DNA of 64,000 nucleotides, from assembly GCA_002747185.1 (NCBI GenBank), contig PDTV01000009.1, positions 1 to 64,000 of the forward strand. The letters run 5' to 3'. The stretch is from Candidatus Contendibacter odensensis. GTDB taxonomy: Bacteria > Pseudomonadota > Gammaproteobacteria > Competibacterales > Competibacteraceae. The stretch's first letter is position 1, and every line of letters begins with the position of its first letter. Below, piece by piece: positions 8,952 to 17,374 of the stretch. The notes beneath the pieces are model-generated. The model ran no database searches, was not told the DNA's origin, and saw only the letters and a program-made list of their open reading frames with translations. A program made the translations under genes and the position numbers.

Positions 8952-11900
8952 GATATATCTCCTGCTGAGGGCACTGCTTTCTCCATTTGTTTGTGTTCAA
9001 ACCGAAAAAACAGCAGGAAAACAGATGGTACAAAAAACAGTGAAATCACTGATGCCAACGATATACCACCAATCATCAGTATCGCCATCGGCTCAAACAA
9101 AGCACCACCAGAAATCGCCATTGGGATTAAGCCCATGACGGTGGTTAAAGTGGTTAACATAATGGGGGTGACACGTTTTTCCGCCGCACTGATAATCGCC
9201 TCTAGCAGAGTCAAATGTTGCATTTCTAAATCAATTTGGTCAATTAACACGATAGCGTTGTTAATAATAATACCCGCCAGCGAAATCAGTCCCAGGGTCG
9301 CAAAAAATGATAAGGGTTGTCCGGTAAGCAGTAACGCCAGCGGCGAACCAATCATGACTAGCGGAATCGTCATAAAAATTAGCACAACACGACGTGCCGA
9401 ATTAAACTGAAAAATTAATGCTGTCAGCATGACTACTAAGGCAACCCCCATGCCACTTGCCAGCATTTCATTAGACTCTTTACTGTTTTTAATTTCGCCA
9501 CCTATTGCATATGAATACCCGCTTGACCAGTCAAGGTTATCCAATGTCGGCTGAATAAAGCTCAACATTTCATACGCAGATAAATCCGTGCTTTTTGCAG
9601 ATACTGTAATGGTTCGCTGTTGATTTTCACGACGCATTTGTGAGACATCGTAAGTGGGTATGAGCTCTGCTACTTGATTGAGTGAAACCAGTTTGCCGTT
9701 TACAGGTATCGTGAGGCCAGCCAGATCTTCCAAACTATCGCGCGATGACTTTACCCCGCGCAAGACGATAGGGATAGCTTTCTCACCCTCACGAAATGTT
9801 GATACGGTAGCACCGGAGATATAGGCATCCAATGCTTTGGAGAGGTCTTGCGAGGTAACACCATGCTCTCTGGCTTTGTCCTGGGCGATATTAACCACGG
9901 ATTTTAAAACTTTATTGCCCCAATCATTCTCGTTCTGAATGATATTGGGGATTTCGGCAAATTTGGCCTCTAGCTGTGCTGCTATCGCCAATAATTGGTT
10001 GGCATCCGGACCTGAAATTTTCAGTTCGATAATGCCCGATTCCGCACCACCCATCGACAAGTGTTTAACCTTGAAACGCGCTTCCGGGTGGTTTTTATAC
10101 AAATGTTGTCGAGCACGATTACTTGCCGCCAATGCCCCTTCAAAATCATTGGTGTTGACCAAGACAAAAGCACTTGATGGCGTCTGATCTGCTGGACTTA
10201 GTGCCAAGTAAAATCTCGGACCGCCATCACCGACATAGGTCGTTGTGTTTTTGATTTCAGGATTTATCGTTTTATCAGACAACCACTTTTCTATTTCTAG
10301 GGCGACTTCTTCAGTCTTTGAAATAGAGGTTCCCTTAGGCAAATCCATATAAATCAAAAATTGTGCACGGGCACTGATGGGAAACATCTCCTGCTTAACA
10401 TTGGCAAACTGCGACAGGCCAGCAGCGGTAAGGCCAAAAGATATGAGCGTTACCAGTACGGGTATCGACAATGCTTTACGCACTATCACACCGTACATTC
10501 TGACAAGCAAAGAGGGCTTCTCACCCGATTTTTTCGTTTTGGGTTTGGCAAACCATACACACAGCGCCGGTAAAAAATACAGTGCTGTCCCCCAAGAACC
10601 CAGTAGCATCAAGCCGACCACCGCACCTAAAGAAAAGGCGTATTCGCCACTGGTGCCTTCCATTAATAACAACGGTAAAAATGCGGCCACTGTGGTTATT
10701 GATGCCACTGCGAGTGGTACACCAAATTGTTTGCTGGCATTCAGTGCAGCTGTCCTGGTATCAACCCCATTATTCATCTGACCCTGTATGTCTTCGACAA
10801 TGACCAATCCATTATCCACCAGTAGCCCCAGAGCAATAATGACAGCTGCAATAGAAACGACATGTAGCTCAATATTCATATAGCCCATAGCGATAAGGGC
10901 AAACATCACCGTAAATGGTACGATACAGGCAACAATTAACGCCGGGCGTATGCCTAAAAATATCACCAGTACCAACAGCACCACCGCAATGGTTTGAATA
11001 ACATTGGAAAGTGCATCGTTGATGGACTTAGTGACATCTGTTTCTTGATAGGTAGAATAATCATAACTAATACCCAACGGTTGAGTTGGTTCAAATTCAG
11101 CAACCGCCGCTTGCAAGTTTTTGCCCAGTACTTGAATATCTTGACCATCAGACATTTGTACCCCAAGCACAATGGCAGGTTTACCGTTGAAATAAATAGG
11201 GGTTTTGTGTGGTTCTTCGTAGCCACGACGCACCGTAAGCAAGTCCCTTAATGGAATCAGCGTATTGCTATCTTGTACATGGGTTAGAAGATTTTCAATA
11301 TCTGTAACATTGGCAAAATCACCATTGACTTCGAGGTTGAGCGTCGTACCGGAAACATCAATATTCCCCGAGGGTAAAATAATATTTTGAGCACGCAAGT
11401 CATTGATTAATTGAGAAAGTTGCACGCCGACAGTAGCGAGTTTGCGAGAGTCAATATCTAGCCAGATACGCTCTTTTTGCTCGCCAAATAACAATACTTT
11501 ACCTATGCCTTTGACGGTATAAAGCTTTTTCCGCAGTGCGGTGGCGGATGCTTTGAGCTCGGCATAGCTGTAGCCATCACCCGTTACAGCAATAGAGGCA
11601 ATAACGACATCACCGTAATCGGTATTCACATAAGGACCTGAGGTGCCTTCTGGCAATTCACCAGTCACCTCAGACATTTTATTGCGAATCGTTTGCTTGA
11701 CCTGTGTTAGTTGTGCTGTAGGAATGGACTCGCTTAATTCCAAAGACACCATCGCATTACCCGTGGAAACCAGCGATCTAATGTCTTCCACTTCACTGAT
11801 CTCACGTGCCTTGCGTTCGATAGGGTCAACAATCAAATCTTCCACGCGCTCTGGTGACATGCCGGGATACATGGCGCTCACCATAACCGTGCGAATGGTA

Positions 11901-12022
11901 ATTGCGGGATCTTCACGTTTTGACAGGTTAAAATAGACAGAAACCCCCATCAAAATTACGACCAGCATCATAAATATGGTAAAACGGGATTTATCAATGC
12001 CAAATCGAGTTAATACTTCCAT
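8948..12022 (-). CDS. RND efflux transporter permease
   Basis: 1024 aa from MEVLTRFGIDKSRFT; AcrB/HAE1-type motifs (MYPGMSPERVEDLIVDPIE, GLLVDNGLVIVEDI). Confidence 0.95.
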   Translation of the reverse strand: MEVLTRFGIDKSRFTIFMMLVVILMGVSVYFNLSKREDPAITIRTVMVSAMYPGMSPERVEDLIVDPIERKAREISEVEDIRSLVSTGNAMVSLELSESIPTAQLTQVKQTIRNKMSEVTGELPEGTSGPYVNTDYGDVVIASIAVTGDGYSYAELKASATALRKKLYTVKGIGKVLLFGEQKERIWLDIDSRKLATVGVQLSQLINDLRAQNIILPSGNIDVSGTTLNLEVNGDFANVTDIENLLTHVQDSNTLIPLRDLLTVRRGYEEPHKTPIYFNGKPAIVLGVQMSDGQDIQVLGKNLQAAVAEFEPTQPLGISYDYSTYQETDVTKSINDALSNVIQTIAVVLLVLVIFLGIRPALIVACIVPFTVMFALIAMGYMNIELHVVSIAAVIIALGLLVDNGLVIVEDIQGQMNNGVDTRTAALNASKQFGVPLAVASITTVAAFLPLLLMEGTSGEYAFSLGAVVGLMLLGSWGTALYFLPALCVWFAKPKTKKSGEKPSLLVRMYGVIVRKALSIPVLVTLISFGLTAAGLSQFANVKQEMFPISARAQFLIYMDLPKGTSISKTEEVALEIEKWLSDKTINPEIKNTTTYVGDGGPRFYLALSPADQTPSSAFVLVNTNDFEGALAASNRARQHLYKNHPEARFKVKHLSMGGAESGIIELKISGPDANQLLAIAAQLEAKFAEIPNIIQNENDWGNKVLKSVVNIAQDKAREHGVTSQDLSKALDAYISGATVSTFREGEKAIPIVLRGVKSSRDSLEDLAGLTIPVNGKLVSLNQVAELIPTYDVSQMRRENQQRTITVSAKSTDLSAYEMLSFIQPTLDNLDWSSGYSYAIGGEIKNSKESNEMLASGMGVALVVMLTALIFQFNSARRVVLIFMTIPLVMIGSPLALLLTGQPLSFFATLGLISLAGIIINNAIVLIDQIDLEMQHLTLLEAIISAAEKRVTPIMLTTLTTVMGLIPMAISGGALFEPMAILMIGGISLASVISLFFVPSVFLLFFRFEHKQMEKAVPSAGDIS

Positions 12023-12023
12023 A

Positions 12024-13154
12024 TTATTGCTCCTGACTCGTTGGCAACAGACTAACGGCCATACCATCCCGTAGAAAAGGAATGCCCGCGACGACAACAC
12101 GATCGCCGATGTTAAGTCCTTCTGAAATCAGTATTTCATTTCCTTGGATGCCTGCCAAAGCCACCTTGTGTCGCTTTACTGTTTGACTATTGGGATCATA
12201 CAAAAACACCTCCGCATTCATGGTTTCTTGTTGAAGGGTTTTACTGAAATCGACATCGCCTTCGATGATTAACGCCGATAGCGGCAAGGGATAAGTGAGC
12301 GCTTCGTTGACTTTCACGGTCAATACGACTTCCACTGCCGCGCCAGATTTTAATCTGGGGCTGGTTTCTGTCAGTTTGACGGTCACTGGAAAGCTCGAAA
12401 CCGTATCGGCATTGGCACTTACTGCACTGACAACCCCTTGTAAGCGCGGGCTACCAGTGATTTCAATCCACGCAGGATCGCCCACAGCCAAATGATTCAC
12501 CATATCCAAAGAAACGCCAAATTTGGCCTCAAAATGATCGGGTTTATACAGAGAAATAACGGTTGTTCCCGGATTAATCATTTCATACGATTCCGCATTA
12601 ATCGCACCGATAATGCCATCAAATGGTGCAATCAGTTTGGCCTTTGCCAGATTGTCTTTTGCCGATTCTACCTGTTTACGCGCCTGCTGAACCTGTGCTT
12701 GTGCAATTTTTCTGGCTGTCTCGGCTCTATCTACCTTGGCCTGACTGACAATGTTTTGTTTATGCAACGACTGCTGCCTTTTCAAGTCACTGACCGCATC
12801 CGATGCCGATGCCAAAGATTGCTGAAGAGACGCTTGAGCCGTTTCCACTGCCAAATTCAGCGACGTAGGGTCTAAGCTCAACAACACTTGCCCCGCTTTG
12901 ATCGCTTGTCCCACTTGCAAATGCGATTCTTGCAATCGCCCGCTGACCTCAAACGACAAAGCTGAAACATCGGTGGATTGTAATTTGGTGGGATAACGAC
13001 GAGTGATGGTATTTTCGATTTCGCTTATTTTCAAGGTTTTTACTCCGCGAATGTGGTCTTTTTCGGGAGCTTTTTCTTCTGTGTCACAGGCAATCAATTG
13101 TGCCAGGAAAATGATAAGGACAGTGTTTGCCAGTATGCGCATAAATAACTCCAA
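12024..13154 (-). CDS. RND efflux periplasmic adaptor (membrane fusion protein)
   Basis: Lipobox AQLIACDTEE; LSFEVSGRLQESHLQVGQAIKAGQVLLSLDP; AKLIAPFDGIIGAINAESYEMINPGTTVISL. Confidence 0.93.
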   Translation of the reverse strand: MELFMRILANTVLIIFLAQLIACDTEEKAPEKDHIRGVKTLKISEIENTITRRYPTKLQSTDVSALSFEVSGRLQESHLQVGQAIKAGQVLLSLDPTSLNLAVETAQASLQQSLASASDAVSDLKRQQSLHKQNIVSQAKVDRAETARKIAQAQVQQARKQVESAKDNLAKAKLIAPFDGIIGAINAESYEMINPGTTVISLYKPDHFEAKFGVSLDMVNHLAVGDPAWIEITGSPRLQGVVSAVSANADTVSSFPVTVKLTETSPRLKSGAAVEVVLTVKVNEALTYPLPLSALIIEGDVDFSKTLQQETMNAEVFLYDPNSQTVKRHKVALAGIQGNEILISEGLNIGDRVVVAGIPFLRDGMAVSLLPTSQEQ

Positions 13155-13197
13155 AAATAAAATTAATCAAAAGCCACCAGGGAATATTACCTAAGGC

Positions 13198-14357
13198 CAC
13201 TGCTGTCCCGTTAACTTTCACAATAATATCATCTGATTAATACCTGGAGGCTGTAGGCCGCCGGGGTCTCCCCTTAACAATGCGGTCAGATCCCGTTTTT
13301 CGAATAAATTTAGCTGCAATATTCGAAGAATTTGCTGCGGGCTTTTGTATAAAGCTGACTGGAATTTTAAAAAAGCTATTAACAAGTAAGCACACATAGC
13401 GATCCAGATTTGCGTTAAGACCGCATTTTTACTCGTACCGACAAAAGACTTTATTTTGAGATTTTGTTTGATCCATTTAAAGAACAGTTCCACCTGCCAT
13501 CTTGATTTGTAAATGTCGGCAATCGTCTTGGCAGACAGTGCAAAATTATTGGTCAGATACACATAGTGCTTACCTGTTTCAGGATCTCGATAACCAATGC
13601 GCCTTAATCGAATTGGACACTTCTTCGCTGTTTGCAAGCCCATAAATTCAATGGTTTGATCGCCGGTCAACCCTTTGCTTTTCAATACTTGTCGGCGCTC
13701 AACAACTTGATGCTTTGCGTTGGTTTTTAGTCTTGTTACGAAGAAAACTCCTTTATTTGTCAGTTCCTTATACCATTCGTAATCGTTGTAACCTTTATCA
13801 ATGGCGACAATACTGCCTTTTGGAAACTGGAGTGTTCGACCAACGGTTACGTCGTGTTTTTTACCTTCCGTGACAGTCACAAACTCTGGCAGATAGCCTG
13901 CATGATTTAGTCCGGCATGGAGCTTGATTGCGCCTTTCGTTGTTTTGAAATCTGCCCACGGAAACACGTTCAGGCACAGATCAATCGTGGTGGCATCAAG
14001 CGAGTATAACGGGTTTTTGAATCGAAAATTGTGCCCCGGAACAACAGATTGGCAACGCGACAACAGCGTGCCAAACAGCAACTCATATAACTGATAAGGC
14101 TTGTCACTGTTTATTCTGGACAAGTCACAAACTGAGACCAACGCGAAGCATTTCGAAAAGACCGCCCCGTATGATGTTGTTTTGCGAGAGACTCAAACTC
14201 ATGTCCCGGAACTAATTTGAGCAGTTGTGGAAATACCGTGTTATTATGTGCCATAGCCTGATTCCTCTTTTGGTTTTCAATGGTTTGTGGTGAACTCATT
14301 GTATCAAGCCAGAGAGTTTTCAGGCTTCTTTATTTGCCTCTTAATGGGACAGCAGTG
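13198..14357 (-). mobile_element. IS4-type insertion sequence (copy 2), both TIRs present, transposase disrupted
   Basis: TIRs cactgctgtcccgttaa / ttaatgggacagcagtg; transposase in two ORFs. Confidence 0.9.
13218..14254 (-). pseudogene. IS4-type transposase (DUF4372 N-terminus + DDE domain), frame disrupted
   Basis: MAHNNTVFPQLLKLVPGHEFESLAKQHHTGRSFRNASRWSQFV then out-of-frame SRINSDKPYQLYELLFGTLLSRCQ...YSLDATTIDLCL...YKSRWQVELFFKWIKQNLKIKSF. Confidence 0.85.
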
Positions 14358-14431
14358 ATTTTTGTCATTCAATTTATCCTGCAAAAGCTTGTTGAGTTAT
14401 TGGCGTTGTGCCATTAAATCGCCAAAAGCAT

Positions 14432-15463
14432 TCAAAATGCCTTCCTTAGTTCCTGTGTGATATCAATATCATTGCTCTTATTACTTTTTTTCTCATGATC
14501 GCTGCTGTTACTACGTGAACACGTATCGAGTTTCCATGTACCCACTTTCTCATCGAGATCGACTTCTTTCCACTTGGGGTGACCCTTTTTTCGCAGTGAG
14601 TCAAGGTTGTCGCGGATTGCTTGCCCTAGCAACTCTAGTTGCCGACATCGTTTTCTGGAGTAGGCATTTTGCCGTGCAGAAAAGTCAAAGCTCATTAATA
14701 CAGCTTTTACTGCGATAGTCGGTATCGTATCTTCCATCCAGGAATAATCGCTTGGGCTGATTTCAGCGGGCTGATATTCAGTCAACATGCGTGGGTCGTT
14801 AAGTGGCACGAAGTGAGTATTAGCCAGTAAGGGAGCAAAATCAGGCTTTTTCGCTAATGTACTCAACTTGGAGAACAGTTTGACCGGTTTGCCTGCCACA
14901 TAAAACATGGCGTCAGCCTCGCCTTTGAGTACGGTCGTAACGCCTTCCAGTGGCGGTTGGTGTATGCGCTTGGCAGATGTAATGCCGCCAAGTTGCAACA
15001 GGTTGATCGCTGTCAACCAGGTGCCACTGCCTTCAGTACCGACAATAATCCGTTTACCTTGTAAATCACTGAATGACTTGATCGATTTGTTGGCAAACAG
15101 ATGGACCTCTTCATTATAAAATGGAAAGATCAAGCGTAACTGGCTAGCGACTTGTCGTGATTCCAAGAGTTTGGAACGGGTGAGAAAACCGAGTATATCG
15201 GATTGCACGATGCCAAAAGCTGCATTCTCTTTGCTGTTAATACGCTTGATGTTGTTAATTGAACCCTGTGAATCCTTAACCATAATGTTTAAACCCACGG
15301 TTTTGGCAACGTTGGCAATATCCTGGCCAAACTGAATATAAGTACCGGTTTTAGAACCGGTGACTATACCGATGGGATCTTCCTTGGCCACTGTGTTAAT
15401 CGGGGTTGCCAAAGCAAATAGCACAGATAAAGCACCAATAAGTGAATAGTTCATGAATAACAT
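14432..15463 (-). CDS. TAXI-family TRAP solute-binding protein
   Basis: IGIVTGSKTGTYIQFGQDIANVAKTVGLNIMVKDSQGSINNIKRI...AFGIVQSDILGFL; GKRIIVGTEGSGTWLTAINLL; start chosen at MNYSLIG. Confidence 0.85.
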   Translation of the reverse strand: MLFMNYSLIGALSVLFALATPINTVAKEDPIGIVTGSKTGTYIQFGQDIANVAKTVGLNIMVKDSQGSINNIKRINSKENAAFGIVQSDILGFLTRSKLLESRQVASQLRLIFPFYNEEVHLFANKSIKSFSDLQGKRIIVGTEGSGTWLTAINLLQLGGITSAKRIHQPPLEGVTTVLKGEADAMFYVAGKPVKLFSKLSTLAKKPDFAPLLANTHFVPLNDPRMLTEYQPAEISPSDYSWMEDTIPTIAVKAVLMSFDFSARQNAYSRKRCRQLELLGQAIRDNLDSLRKKGHPKWKEVDLDEKVGTWKLDTCSRSNSSDHEKKSNKSNDIDITQELRKAF

Positions 15464-15523
15464 TCTCTTGTATTGATTTAGGGTAGATCGGGTGAAGCCG
15501 TGTGTTGTATGGCCCAATGTTAA

Positions 15524-17077
15524 CTAGGGGGATTTATGGCGGAGATTTTTTTCCAGTTCTTGTAATGTCGGGTCAAATTCCAATTCTAATGTGTCTTCCA
15601 GGCTGGGTCTTGAATCCGGTTGAGCCGATTTTGATTGGTTAGGCGATGAGCGGGTGAATTGCTCTTGGCGTTTATCAGGCGGCGCGGATGATTCCGGTTT
15701 GGGTATCGGCGTTGGCACAGGTTCCGGTGCCGGCACCGGCTCTGGTGCAGGTACAGGCTCTGGTGCAGGCACAGGTTCCGGTGCCGGCACCGGCTCTGCA
15801 GGGACAGGTTTGGGTATTGGTGTTAGAACAGGTTCCGGTGCCGGCACCGGCTCTGGTGCAGGTACAGGTTCTGGCGCAGGGACAGGTTCCGGTGCCGGCA
15901 CGGGCTCTGGTGCAGTACGTGTATATGTGTCATCGGGAGCTTGTGGATTCTTGATACCCGCAGGGCTTGTTTGGTTCATTCCATAGTTAAACCACCACCA
16001 GCCGGTACCGATGACTGCCCCCACAAGTACAACTGAGATCACCCCGATCCATATACCCGATTGGCTGTACGAAGACGCAGGCATTTTGGGGAGGAGGGTG
16101 GATTTTGGTTCTGGCTGGCGGGGTGGCCTTGCCAGAGTGGGTTCGTTGTCTTTAGCGATTAACCCTATCAATCGAGCTTTATGACGGGGTAATGTGACAC
16201 GGGTAGGTTTATCATCTTCAGATGCAGGCTTTGCCAGTGGATCGGCTGACATGCTGTCTGGAGCGCCAAAAACCCGTTCATTCCGATCTTCCGGCGGTGG
16301 TACAAGGCGACCGGATATTTTTTGTGTTGCTGTTGAGTCATTAGGCGCTGCAAAATCCACAGAGTGTATTTGTAGTGGCCGCCTTGCAACTTGTGTTGAT
16401 TCATCCTCGCTATCGGTAGATGTATTGTTATCAGCCGGGGTTTCTGATTGCTGTGTTTGGGTTGGCGATACAGTGTTTGATACCGGCGCATTATTGTCCG
16501 GTGTAATGTTTTTTTTCGGCTGTCTCGGTGGTGCAGGACGTGTTGCGAACCCATCATCCACACCAGTAGGGTGGGTGTCCAGCGCAGGCACCGGTAGTTC
16601 CGGCATGATGGGTATGTTTGCGTTATCCGTTTCAGATGAAGGTAATATAGTCTGGATTTCTGGTAGTACTTTGGGTTTTGATTCAACCTTGGTACCGCCC
16701 ACCACATGCCGCTCATGACCGGTTGTGCCTTTTTCAATATCGAGTTCCACTGGCCAGACGACAGTGAGAGTCAATACATTTGCCAGCCCTTGGCCACGTA
16801 CTGCGAGCTGATAAGGCATGTTTTCGAGTTGGAATGTCAGGTCAGGCGGGATAACAAATTTAAGAGCATGGTCAATGCTGTACCAGGCTTCCTCAGGTTG
16901 CAGCCAGCATTCCGCACCTTGCCAGCCGCCCAGACCGAGGTGGTTGGCGGCAAATCCGCGGCGATTTAGTGCAAATTCAAAGGTTCTCAACGTACGCGGT
17001 AGACCATGAATGGTCACGATAGCATGTCCTAATGGGCGGTTAGGATCCTCCGAGACGTGAACCGAAAGCGTGGACAT
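15524..17077 (-). CDS. bitopic protein with PEPVPAPEPV repeats
   Basis: 517 aa; N-terminal globular domain, Pro/Thr-rich linker, TM GIWIGVISVVLVGAVIGTGWWWF, then PAPEPVPAPEPV tandem repeats and short C-terminus. Confidence 0.75.
   Translation of the reverse strand: MSTLSVHVSEDPNRPLGHAIVTIHGLPRTLRTFEFALNRRGFAANHLGLGGWQGAECWLQPEEAWYSIDHALKFVIPPDLTFQLENMPYQLAVRGQGLANVLTLTVVWPVELDIEKGTTGHERHVVGGTKVESKPKVLPEIQTILPSSETDNANIPIMPELPVPALDTHPTGVDDGFATRPAPPRQPKKNITPDNNAPVSNTVSPTQTQQSETPADNNTSTDSEDESTQVARRPLQIHSVDFAAPNDSTATQKISGRLVPPPEDRNERVFGAPDSMSADPLAKPASEDDKPTRVTLPRHKARLIGLIAKDNEPTLARPPRQPEPKSTLLPKMPASSYSQSGIWIGVISVVLVGAVIGTGWWWFNYGMNQTSPAGIKNPQAPDDTYTRTAPEPVPAPEPVPAPEPVPAPEPVPAPEPVLTPIPKPVPAEPVPAPEPVPAPEPVPAPEPVPAPEPVPTPIPKPESSAPPDKRQEQFTRSSPNQSKSAQPDSRPSLEDTLELEFDPTLQELEKNLRHKSP
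15708..15920. repeat. coding tandem repeat (Pro-Glu-Pro-Val-Pro-Ala units)
   Basis: ggttccggtgccggcaccggctctggtgcaggtacaggc units; encode PEPVPAPEPV on minus strand. Confidence 0.9.
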
Positions 17078-17374
17078 GATGATCTCCAGAAAAAACCATA
17101 TGGGTGCGAAAGTAGTTCGATTCGTTTTTTATAGTGTCTGTTTTTGTCTGCAAAATCTTTCTGATTATGCGGATAAAGTGCCCTGTATTTAAAGCGGATA
17201 CAGCTTAAAACCCAAGTATGACGTATATAACAGGGTCTTTATAGGCAGGGCTTACGCAAACCGTTGTCAGATAGCACCAGGCGGCTTTATGCAATGATCT
17301 CAGTTGCTCATTTATTGCACATGTATTACACATAATCTGCGCTGCCCACCCAGCTTTATGCCTTTTTTGCACGC

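Larger units (their letters stand above)
6399..14366. mobile_element. candidate composite transposon with IS4-type ends and RND efflux/K+ channel cargo, including 9-bp target duplications
   Basis: atttttgtc at 6399-6407 directly abuts the left TIR (cactgctgtcccgttaa, 6408); the same atttttgtc at 14358-14366 directly abuts the right TIR (ttaatgggacagcagtg, ends 14357). Homologous IS segments lie at both ends in the same orientation. Confidence 0.75.

Noticed and set aside
15700-15930. CRISPR-like array
   Set aside because: The units are in-frame coding repeats without unique spacers; no cas genes nearby.
15654-15986. Plus-strand ORF of Gly/Thr/Ser/Ala repeats (GTGSGAGTGSGAG)
   Set aside because: It is the antisense of the PEPVPAPEPV repeat of the real minus-strand gene.
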